NCBI GenBank assembly: GCA_036520615.1
Contig: DATDJI010000027.1
Coordinates: 93,892-157,891 of the forward strand
DNA length: 64,000 nucleotides
DNA from: CAMCXE01 sp036520615
GTDB lineage: Bacteria; Pseudomonadota; Gammaproteobacteria; Pseudomonadales; Cellvibrionaceae
Direction: 5' to 3'
Shown here one piece after another: positions 27,271 through 34,089 of the stretch (positions are counted from its first letter, which is position 1; every line of letters starts with the position of its first letter). The position numbers were made by a program, and so were the translations under genes. The notes below the pieces were generated by a model. It ran no database searches, had not been told where the DNA came from, and saw only the letters and a program-made list of their open reading frames with translations.

Positions 27271-28751
27271 CAAGTACTCTTGAATTTATTAAAAAGGACT
27301 TCGGCTCAACGCTGTTCCCGCTTAAGACCAACTTGATATTGGCGGAAGTTATTGGGAACGAGATAAAAGATTATATCGACAGCAAGGTATTGAGTGATCA
27401 GCACGAAGGTGACAACTTTCTTTCTCAGCACAAGGTTTACGCAACAAAACCAAAAGGCCATCTAAGGCGCACAGTTAAACTTGACCCAGTTTCTGAGTAC
27501 TTCATCTATGATCTGGTTTACAGAAATAGAAAGATCTTCAGGCCTCAAGTGAGTGATAAGCGGCGTAGCTATGGGTACAGATTTCATGAGGGAAATCATA
27601 TTCCCGTACATATATCATATTCCGAATACAAACTTCACCTTGTCGAAGGGGCAGGTGAGTTCTCACACAATATACAGTTTGATATTGCTTCCTATTTTAA
27701 CAGCCTATATCACCATGATTTGTCGCACTGGTTTGCATCTAAATCAGGTGTTACTGGTGTTGATAGCAATGCTCTTGGTAAATTTTTCAGAGAAACAAAC
27801 TCAGGAAGGAGTGTCGACTTTCTACCTCATGGAATATATCCATGTAAAATGATTGGGAATGAATTTTTAAAGTTTGTTGATCTGTCAGGGCTTTTGAAAT
27901 CTTCAAGAATTGTAAGATTTATGGATGACTTTACACTCTTTGATAATGATCCCAATGTGCTAAAGCAGGATTTTATTCGCATACAGCAATTGCTCGGAAA
28001 GTTTGCACTAAATGTAAATCCCTCAAAAACCTATTACGACAACAAAGTTGGTAACATTGAGGCGACATTAACCAGTATTAAACAATCGCTTAAAGAAATA
28101 ATCACGGATTATGAAGAGTTTCCAACAGCCTCTGGGGTGGCTGTCATTGAGACAGAAGTTGAAATTGAAAATGGTTTAAGTCAGGAGCAAATAGATGGGC
28201 TAATGATCTTGTTAAGAGATGATGAATTAGAGGAATCTGATGCAGATTTAATATTGACTTTTCTTCGCTCTCATAGTGATCGATTGCTAGAGGTTTTTCC
28301 AATATTGCTCGAAAAGTTCCCTAATATAATAAAACACATGTACTCTCTTAGTTCTGAGATTGCTGATAAAGCCTCACTAACCAAAATAATTCACGCTTTT
28401 CTTCACTCTGACATCGTTTTATTGGAGTATCAACTTTTTTGGTTGGGGGCAACATTGGAAGACTTTCTTTGCGGCACCGATCTCTATGGTGAGTGCCTAA
28501 TCAAAATATACGAACTAACAAGTGAATTTAAAATTGCTAGAGCAAAAATTCTTGAAATTCCCGATCAAGGTTTTGGGCTGAAAGAAATTCGCGACGAGCT
28601 TTTGAGAACTGGGCAGTCAGATTGGTTGTCGTGGTCATCTGCTATTGGTTCACGGTCACTGCCTGCCGGTGAGAGAAACTATGTGCTTGATTACTTTTCT
28701 AAGGGGTCACCAATGAATTTTTTGGTAGCATCAGGTGTTAAAAAATTATGA
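27267..28751 (+). CDS. AbiA/UG-like reverse transcriptase (candidate antiphage)
   Basis: A 494-residue protein with reverse-transcriptase palm motifs. Motif A is FDIASYFNSLYHHDL (~133-147), motif B-like LPHGIYPCKMIGNEFL (~186), the catalytic motif C RFMDDFTLF (~214), and LNVNPSKTYY (~250) corresponds to motifs D/E. The two catalytic Asp of MDD and the Asp of motif A are present. The C-terminal ~200 residues are helical and lack a nuclease motif. This layout fits the UG/Abi group (AbiA, AbiK, Abi-P2), whose members protect against phage by abortive infection, and not group II intron or typical retron enzymes. The HHDL and MDDF wording suggests AbiA kinship, but I cannot confirm the subfamily. 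Codon use is AT-rich compared with ovoA/ovoB. Confidence 0.82.
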   Translation: MTSTLEFIKKDFGSTLFPLKTNLILAEVIGNEIKDYIDSKVLSDQHEGDNFLSQHKVYATKPKGHLRRTVKLDPVSEYFIYDLVYRNRKIFRPQVSDKRRSYGYRFHEGNHIPVHISYSEYKLHLVEGAGEFSHNIQFDIASYFNSLYHHDLSHWFASKSGVTGVDSNALGKFFRETNSGRSVDFLPHGIYPCKMIGNEFLKFVDLSGLLKSSRIVRFMDDFTLFDNDPNVLKQDFIRIQQLLGKFALNVNPSKTYYDNKVGNIEATLTSIKQSLKEIITDYEEFPTASGVAVIETEVEIENGLSQEQIDGLMILLRDDELEESDADLILTFLRSHSDRLLEVFPILLEKFPNIIKHMYSLSSEIADKASLTKIIHAFLHSDIVLLEYQLFWLGATLEDFLCGTDLYGECLIKIYELTSEFKIARAKILEIPDQGFGLKEIRDELLRTGQSDWLSWSSAIGSRSLPAGERNYVLDYFSKGSPMNFLVASGVKKL

Positions 28752-28767
28752 CTCGTGAATCAATAGG

Positions 28768-28827
28768 AGCTACCAAGTCAAAGCGCTCGGACGCAGCAGA
28801 GCTGCGCCGCTGTTTGAGGCGTTAAGC
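28768..28827 (+). other. attC-like (integron recombination site) hairpin
   Basis: Just after the RT gene stands an imperfect palindrome: TCAAA (28778-28782) pairs with TTTGA (28813-28817), and CGCAGC (28792-28797) with GCTGCG (28801-28806) around AGA. It ends with GTTAAGC (28821-28827), which fits the integron R' consensus GTTRRRY. The next ATG lies five bases later, as in gene cassettes. The opposite R'' box is degenerate, so the site is possible, not certain. Confidence 0.4.
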
Positions 28828-28832
28828 GCCAA

Positions 28833-29117
28833 ATGAACGAAGCCGAAATCTACAATAAGCTTGAAAAAATAAGAGCAGAATTAAACCCTGCTTCCTTTGA
28901 GGCTGAATCCTCTATCACAAAGGTTGTGATTAATAATGAGGTGTTCGAGCAGAGAATCTGGTTAGAATCGTACGAAAACTCTAAGCTATTTGTGTTTTTG
29001 CTAGAGATGGAAAAACCCCTACAGGCGAAAACATATTGCCTAGGCCTGCAAGTCGGCTCGGACGGGAAAACTAAGTATCTTAGTAACGAGCAGCTGTGGG
29101 ATATGGGCATACCTTAG
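28833..29117 (+). CDS. hypothetical small protein
   Basis: A 94-residue soluble, acidic protein (starts MNEAEIYNKLEKI). It has no signal peptide or membrane segment and I do not recognise the family. The middle part (~30-70) reads as beta-strands (ITKVVINNEVFEQRIWL, KLFVFLLEM). The gene starts right behind an attC-like site and sits in the AT-rich island next to the RT gene, so it may be a cassette-borne gene or part of the RT operon. Confidence 0.55.
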   Translation: MNEAEIYNKLEKIRAELNPASFEAESSITKVVINNEVFEQRIWLESYENSKLFVFLLEMEKPLQAKTYCLGLQVGSDGKTKYLSNEQLWDMGIP

Positions 29118-29204
29118 TCAAGCACTTAGCAGTGTAGTGATATAGTAAATTTGGTCATCTAATTAGACGTGATATCCTCACGCCAATCATAAAAAGGAGC
29201 TCAC

Positions 29205-29504
29205 ATGTCAACGATGTCTGAACTAATTGGCTCTCAGTTACTAGCCTATGAAATAGAAGCTGGGAATGCGGGATTTCAATTTAGTGTCGGTTCTTTGTCT
29301 GTGTATAATCTAATTGACATTCTTGGCGAGCTCGAATCATTAGTTGGTAGCAAAGTTACCTCCGTTATATTTACAAAGGAAGGGAATCTTGAAATTGAGT
29401 TTAGTAGCAACTCTCGCTTAATAGTGTCTTTAAATCCTAATCACTACACAAGTCCAGAAGCTTTTTGTATGCGCTTTAAAACAGGTGTTGTAGTTGTTGA
29501 ATAA
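29205..29504 (+). CDS. hypothetical small protein
   Basis: A 99-residue soluble protein (starts MSTMSELIGSQLLAYEIEAG) with a strong AAAAAGGAG ribosome binding site. Alternating hydrophobic strands (KVTSVIFTKEGNLEIEF, RLIVSLNP) suggest a small alpha/beta fold. No family recognised. An inverted repeat CGTGA/TCACG (29167-29181) lies just upstream and could be an operator or weak hairpin. A ~120-base repeat follows 15 bases after its stop. Confidence 0.6.
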   Translation: MSTMSELIGSQLLAYEIEAGNAGFQFSVGSLSVYNLIDILGELESLVGSKVTSVIFTKEGNLEIEFSSNSRLIVSLNPNHYTSPEAFCMRFKTGVVVVE

Positions 29505-29518
29505 TTTAACTTGGGTCA

Positions 29519-29645
29519 ATAGTTAGCGTGGGTTCGCGCAGCTACCCACCATTGAGCCCTCAGCCGAGGATCACTATTTTGAATTGCGAGGTTAGGGCTG
29601 CGCTATGGTGGATTGTCGCTTTGGTCTGAATCCACCCTGCGGGTT
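29519..29645 (+). repeat. intergenic paired-hairpin repeat, copy A
   Basis: First of three diverged copies. It contains the hairpin GTGGGT...ACCCAC at the left and GTGGATT...AATCCAC at the right, with a shared core reading GGATTGTCGCTT. The ends are roughly inverted (GTGGGTT versus AATCCACCC), as in REP-pair or MITE-like elements. Confidence 0.75.
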
Positions 29646-29749
29646 TCTTTAAAATTAAATTTGATCGACCTTACGAGTTGACGCTCGATTTTAAACCAAA
29701 ACCAATCCAGTTTGGTGTGTGCAAAGCGTTAAATGAGTCAAAAATTAAA

Positions 29750-30034
29750 ATGATGATCAATGTTTTAAAATTTATAGTCGTTTGCGCATTCTTTAGTGCA
29801 ACGGTTTTTGCGCCCACTTATTTTGCATACGAAGGAAATATTTTTGAATCAAACAATTATCCTGCGCTATTCGAAGTCATAAAATATTCTTATTATTTTG
29901 GTATTGCTATAGCTTGGTTTGTAGTCAACAGCTTTATTTTCAAAACAAACTCAGTTGTAGCGAATACTATCTCATTTTTATTGTACATATATTTTTTAAT
30001 GTTAGGCGGCGTAGCTGCTGGCGTTGGTGTGTAG
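29750..30034 (+). CDS. small membrane protein
   Basis: A ~95-residue protein. I start it at ATG 29750 (or 29753) and not 29678, because this begins directly with a hydrophobic segment (INVLKFIVVCAFFSATVF). Two more hydrophobic stretches follow (YYFGIAIAWFVVNSFIF, ISFLLYIYFLMLGGVAAGVGV), giving three membrane helices. No family recognised. It lies between copies A and B of the island repeat. Confidence 0.5.
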   Translation: MMINVLKFIVVCAFFSATVFAPTYFAYEGNIFESNNYPALFEVIKYSYYFGIAIAWFVVNSFIFKTNSVVANTISFLLYIYFLMLGGVAAGVGV

Positions 30035-30060
30035 CATACAAATTCATAAGATGTATCAAT

Positions 30061-30175
30061 TGTAGAGTGAGTTCGCGAAGCAACCCACCGTCGAGCTCGC
30101 AGCGGAGAATTGCTATTTAGGAGGTCTGTGCTGCGAAATGATGGATTGTCGCTTCTCTCAAATCCATCCTACGGA
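30061..30175 (+). repeat. intergenic paired-hairpin repeat, copy B
   Basis: Second copy, ~25 bases after the membrane protein stop. It shares with copies A and C the strings GTTCGCG(A)AGC, GCTGCGAAATG.TGGATTGTCGCTT and AAATCCA.CCT. The ends GTAGAGTGAGTT and AAATCCATCCTAC are imperfect inverted repeats. Confidence 0.78.
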
Positions 30176-30194
30176 TTTTTTCAAAATAAGGATT

Positions 30195-30222
30195 GATTTA
30201 ACGATTTTCAATCTCGTTAAAT
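30195..30222. repeat. perfect 9-base inverted repeat upstream of the FMN reductase gene
   Basis: ATTTAACGA and TCGTTAAAT flank a nine-base spacer, ending ~17 bases before the ATG at 30239. It could be an operator for a dimeric regulator or a hairpin over the ribosome binding region. Confidence 0.7.
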
Positions 30223-30238
30223 TAACGCGGGTTCACTA

Positions 30239-30799
30239 ATGGAAATTATCGAGAGCATAAATTTTTTAGCTATTTCTGGAAGCTTAAGGAAAGCTTCATA
30301 CAACACTGCGGCACTAAATGCTTTGAGAATTTTGGCGCCTAACCATACTGATATTGCTGTCTTTAGCAAGCTCGGTGAAATCCCTTTATTTAATCCAGAC
30401 CGTGAAGGCGAGCAAATTCCTGTTCTTGAAGAGTTGCGTAGGCTAATTGCTCAAGCTGACGGTTTAATTATTGCCAGCCCTGAATATGCACATGGTATAA
30501 GTGGCGTATTGAAAAATTCGTTAGACTGGCTGGTAAGTGGTTTTGAATTTGTGAATAAGCCAATTATGCTTATAAATACTTCTCCACGAGCTAACATTGC
30601 ACTGGATTCTTTGCGTGAAATTGTTAAAACAATGTCGGGCGTAATTGTCGAGAGTTCCTGTGTCTCTGTGCCTTTATTGGGTAGTGGTATGGATTGCCAA
30701 CAAATAGTTAAGCATGCTGAGTTTTCAGCTTTGCTTTGTTCTGGGCTGAAAGAATTTAGCCAAGTAGTACAACAGCTAAAAATTAACAAGTCGCCGTAA
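30239..30799 (+). CDS. NADPH-dependent FMN reductase
   Basis: A 186-residue flavodoxin-fold reductase. The phosphate-binding loop reads SGSLRKASYNT, and ASPEYAHGISGVLKNSLDWL is the family flavin-binding signature. Such enzymes use NAD(P)H to reduce FMN, quinones, azo dyes or chromate; the exact substrate cannot be read. It stands in the AT-rich island between two copies of the intergenic repeat and has no obvious functional link to its neighbours. Confidence 0.88.
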   Translation: MEIIESINFLAISGSLRKASYNTAALNALRILAPNHTDIAVFSKLGEIPLFNPDREGEQIPVLEELRRLIAQADGLIIASPEYAHGISGVLKNSLDWLVSGFEFVNKPIMLINTSPRANIALDSLREIVKTMSGVIVESSCVSVPLLGSGMDCQQIVKHAEFSALLCSGLKEFSQVVQQLKINKSP

Positions 30800-30817
30800 C
30801 CCGTAAGCTGGATCAGT

Positions 30818-30935
30818 CGTAGGGAGGTTCGCGAAGCAGCATTCTATCGGGCTAGCAGAAACCAATAATATTTGGAATTGCGTGATAGAGGCTGCGAAAT
30901 GGCGGATTGTCGCTTTACCTCAAATCCACCTTAGA
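30818..30935 (+). repeat. intergenic paired-hairpin repeat, copy C
   Basis: Third copy, 18 bases after the reductase stop, the most diverged of the three at its left end (AGGTTCGCGAAGCAGC). The right part (GCTGCGAAATGGCGGATTGTCGCTTTACCTC) matches B closely in two blocks. Confidence 0.75.
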
Positions 30936-31022
30936 GGTTTTGGCCCCGCTAAATAAGTATTCGAAGCCTTATAAAAAATACTTAAGATGCCCAAACCCAC
31001 AATAATATTTAGGTAGCCTGTA

Positions 31023-31409
31023 ATGGGTATTAAAATTTTCAAAGTGATATTTTTTTTCGTGGGCGTTTTGATATTGATTGATGCTTTATTGCCCACTGTA
31101 GAAGCTGATCGAGAAATCAGTGAACTCCAGCGCAAAAGTAGGAAGCTTTCTGGCAACTACATTATTATCTTTAAAGACGATTTTAAATGCTCTGTGGATT
31201 TAGCCGATGAGGATACAGTCAATTTTAGGCCGAATGAGCGTGTAACGGTTAAGTCAACTCGGTTCACCCGCGAGTGTGTACACATTGAAAAAAGTGGCGT
31301 TGAGCTATATCGAGACTCTTATTGGCGAATACTTTTCGTTTTAGGTGCGCTGCTGTGTATTGGTTATGGTGTCAGCAAAATCAATTTCGAAAATTGGTGG
31401 CGGCGCTGA
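31023..31409 (+). CDS. hypothetical two-helix membrane protein
   Basis: A 128-residue protein with an N-terminal membrane helix (~5-25, VIFFFVGVLILIDALL), a ~75-residue soluble loop with two cysteines (FKCSVDL and RECVHIE) and a second helix near the C-terminus (~103-118, ILFVLGALLCIGYGV). The loop probably faces the periplasm, where the cysteines could pair. No family recognised. It is the last gene of the AT-rich island. Confidence 0.55.
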   Translation: MGIKIFKVIFFFVGVLILIDALLPTVEADREISELQRKSRKLSGNYIIIFKDDFKCSVDLADEDTVNFRPNERVTVKSTRFTRECVHIEKSGVELYRDSYWRILFVLGALLCIGYGVSKINFENWWRR

Positions 31410-31704
31410 GATTTTGTAGCTCAATTATTAGCCGAAAGCTATAACGTATCGTGTGCTGAATAAGCTTGGAAAAAAATCAAAAAATGGCTTTGGCCCGAAT
31501 AGTGACAATTAAAAAATGAAAATCTAACAAGGCGCTTTTTGAACCTGATACAAGCCGCGTACTGCAGGAAACACTTAAATTCAAAAGCCCACTTTAAAAG
31601 GCCGCGATAAAAACACCATAGTCTTGTGATACTTCTGTGAGGAATTGAGCCTCTTGCAGGGGCATTCTGTGTGGGCGTTATCCAACTCACACAGGACTTA
31701 TATT
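31410..31704. other. intergenic region upstream of the spondin genes
   Basis: About 295 bases without a gene; it marks the switch from the AT-rich island to better-GC genes. The short antisense frame at 31439-31690 has no support. Confidence 0.4.
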
Positions 31705-32409
31705 ATGAAAATTCCTTTCAGCTTACTCTGTGCTGGCGCTTGTCTGTTCAGCGCTTCTGCCTTCGCAGCTTCTTATAAAGTAGAAATTCAAAATCTTACC
31801 CAGGGAATTTATTTTGCGCCGCTGTTGGTGGCAACTCATGGTAGTGATGTGTCCTTATTTCAAGCGGGCATGCCTGCGTCGGCCAATTTACAAAAACTCG
31901 CCGAAGGGGCCGACAATAGCGGGTTTATAACGCAGCTTACTGCCGCAGGTGCAATGCCCATACAAAACCCGGCCGATGGCCTTTTAGCCCCTGGGGCCAA
32001 GGTGATGGTGGATTTGGGCATGCCGGATGAACAGCACCGGCAGTTGAGCATCATCGGCATGATAGTGCCGAGCAATGACGGCTTTGTTGCCCTGCATAAG
32101 CTTGCGCTACCCACGGTGCCCGGCACCTATACCTATATGGTAAATGCCTATGACGCAGGCACTGAGGCCAATGACGAAATTCGCGGTGGCGGTGCGCCGG
32201 GAGTGCCGGGCCTACCGGTTCCCCCGCCGCTTGAGGCCAAAGTGGGCACTGGCGGCACGGGTATTGTCGGCGCGAGCATCGAAGGTTTTGTGCATATTCA
32301 CCGAGGTGTAATCGGTGATACATCAATGGTTGGCGGTAGTAGTGATTTAAATCCTGCCACCCAACGCTGGCTGAACCCTATCGGTCGCATCACCGTAACC
32401 GTGGAATAA
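31705..32409 (+). CDS. secreted spondin-domain protein
   Basis: A 234-residue exported protein. ATG 31705 gives a typical signal peptide (PFSLLCAGACLFSASAFA) and is preferred over 31645. The mature part matches the spondin_N fold: SYKVEIQNLTQGIYFAPLLV at the start, SIIGMIVPSNDGFVAL, and the loop AYDAGTEANDE, which in spondins holds a Ca2+ site. In eukaryotes this domain occurs in extracellular matrix proteins; bacterial copies are uncharacterised surface or periplasmic proteins. A second spondin gene follows after 10 bases, so the pair forms an operon. Confidence 0.85.
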   Translation: MKIPFSLLCAGACLFSASAFAASYKVEIQNLTQGIYFAPLLVATHGSDVSLFQAGMPASANLQKLAEGADNSGFITQLTAAGAMPIQNPADGLLAPGAKVMVDLGMPDEQHRQLSIIGMIVPSNDGFVALHKLALPTVPGTYTYMVNAYDAGTEANDEIRGGGAPGVPGLPVPPPLEAKVGTGGTGIVGASIEGFVHIHRGVIGDTSMVGGSSDLNPATQRWLNPIGRITVTVE

Positions 32410-32419
32410 GGAGCATCCT

Positions 32420-33235
32420 ATGAAAGCCTTACCCCTTATGTTCGCGCTTATTACAGCCCTGGTTTTAGGTGGATGCAATGGCGACAAACCTCATAAATCC
32501 AGCAGTTCATCAAGCTCGTCAAGTTCCTCTAGCTCCAGTAGTTCTTCGTCAAGCTCCAGCAGTTCCTCGTCGAGTTCTAGCTCATCGTCCAGTGGAGCGA
32601 GCATGGTTACAGCCCGCTACAAGTTAAAAATAATTAATTTAACCGCCGGGCAACCGCTGTCGCCGCCAGCTTTTGTTATGCATACCGACGCCTTTTCAGC
32701 CTTCAACGTTGGGGCTGAGGCAAGTGTTGGGGTGGAAAAAATTGCCGAGTCTGGCAACGCTGCGGATTTTATTGCCGATGCTAAAACCCACACCGGCGTG
32801 TTTTTAGCTGATAAGGGAGCCACTGGCATTATGCCGGGGCATGAGCAGGAAATTGACATAACGGTTGAAGTGCCGAGCGCGACTTTGAACGGGCTGAAAT
32901 TCAGTTATTTATCGATGTTGGGCAACACGAATGACGGCTTTGCCGGGGTGGATAATTTTGCGCTCGGGCAGCTCGCTGTTGGGGCGAGTATCAGCCGAGA
33001 TGCTTTGTCATTTGATGCCGGTACGGAAAATAATGATGAGTCCGCAGCGACGATTCCTGGGCCTGCCTGTTCCGGTGAAGGATTTAATGCTCAGCGCAGC
33101 GACACGGGGAATCAGGTGACGCTGCACCCAGGCATTGTTAGCAAACAAGATGGCGATGCTAATTCCTGCCTGAGTGCGCTGCAGCGTTGGGATAATCCGG
33201 TGGCTCGCGTTATTATCACGCGATTAGCCCTCTAG
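32420..33235 (+). CDS. spondin-domain lipoprotein with poly-Ser linker
   Basis: A 271-residue lipoprotein: signal LMFALITALVLGGC (lipobox LGGC), then an almost pure serine linker of ~30 residues (~29-58). A spondin-type domain follows (~63-271) with YKLKIINLTAGQPLSPPAFV, LSMLGNTNDGFAGV and DAGTENNDES. It resembles the preceding secreted spondin protein throughout, so the pair probably arose by duplication, one copy gaining a membrane anchor. The GGAG-AT spacing behind the first gene and the short gap indicate co-translation. Confidence 0.85.
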   Translation: MKALPLMFALITALVLGGCNGDKPHKSSSSSSSSSSSSSSSSSSSSSSSSSSSSSSSSGASMVTARYKLKIINLTAGQPLSPPAFVMHTDAFSAFNVGAEASVGVEKIAESGNAADFIADAKTHTGVFLADKGATGIMPGHEQEIDITVEVPSATLNGLKFSYLSMLGNTNDGFAGVDNFALGQLAVGASISRDALSFDAGTENNDESAATIPGPACSGEGFNAQRSDTGNQVTLHPGIVSKQDGDANSCLSALQRWDNPVARVIITRLAL

Positions 33236-33360
33236 TTTTGCATTTTTAATAGTGGCTGCGCATTTGTGCAGTCATTATTTTTTGTTTGGCGCTAAATTGC
33301 AGCGCTCGCGAATGTAGATTTTTTAAATTTCACTTATTAACATAACCTAGGGAATTAATC

Positions 33361-34089
33361 ATGAGTGTCAGCCAATTCCCGCCGATTAAAAAACGCCGTT
33401 TTCTGATCGTGGAAGACGAGTTGGATTTAGCAAAACTATTGGTTTTGCATTTACAGGATTTTAATGCGGAAATTACTTGTATTGACCGAGGTGATATAGC
33501 ACTGCAGGTGGCTCAGCAGGAACAGTGGGATTTATTAATTTTGGATTTGCGATTGCCGGGGTTGGATGGTTTGGAAGTTTGTCGACAATTGCGCGCCAAG
33601 GCTGTGGAGGTTCCGTTGCTGATGTTAACGGCGCGCTCAGCTGAGCTAGACCGAGTTTTAGGCCTTGAATTGGGTGCCGATGATTATTTAACAAAACCCT
33701 TTAGCGCAATGGAATTAGTAGCGCGCGTAAAAGCGTTGCTGCGGCGCGCGCAGCGCCAAATGGCAACGCCCAGTGCGCCGGAAACTTTACGTTTTAAGCA
33801 TTTGCATATTGACCGCGGCGCGCGCAGCGTGGTGCTGGATGATAAAGCCATTGAATTAACCGCACGGGAATTTGACCTCTTATGGTTTTTTGCCTCCAAT
33901 CCAGGGCGGGTATTTCGCCGTGGCGAATTATTAGATTCAGTTTGGGGCTATGGCCATGAAGGTTATGAGCACACGGTAAATAGCCATATAAATCGCCTGC
34001 GAGCAAAAATTGAAGCCGATGCTGCCAATCCAGAAATTGTCCTGACCGTTTGGGGTGTGGGTTATAAATTTAATGAGGAGTGCGCCTAA
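33361..34089 (+). CDS. OmpR-family response regulator
   Basis: A 242-residue regulator. The receiver domain (~12-125) carries acidic residues in VEDE, the phospho-acceptor Asp62 in LILDLRLPGLDG, and the lysine in YLTKPFSAMEL. The winged-helix DNA-binding domain (~140-240) includes LTAREFDLLWFFASNPGRVF, VNSHINRLRAKIE and VWGVGYKF. It overlaps the kinase gene by one base (TAATG). Target genes unknown; the adjacent spondin pair is a reasonable candidate. Confidence 0.93.
   Translation: MSVSQFPPIKKRRFLIVEDELDLAKLLVLHLQDFNAEITCIDRGDIALQVAQQEQWDLLILDLRLPGLDGLEVCRQLRAKAVEVPLLMLTARSAELDRVLGLELGADDYLTKPFSAMELVARVKALLRRAQRQMATPSAPETLRFKHLHIDRGARSVVLDDKAIELTAREFDLLWFFASNPGRVFRRGELLDSVWGYGHEGYEHTVNSHINRLRAKIEADAANPEIVLTVWGVGYKFNEECA

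Noticed and set aside
29504..29735. Possible attC site from ATTTAAC to GTTAAAT
   Set aside because: The two boxes are complementary, but ~230 bases apart, longer than known attC sites, and no L boxes fit. Chance in AT-rich DNA is more likely.
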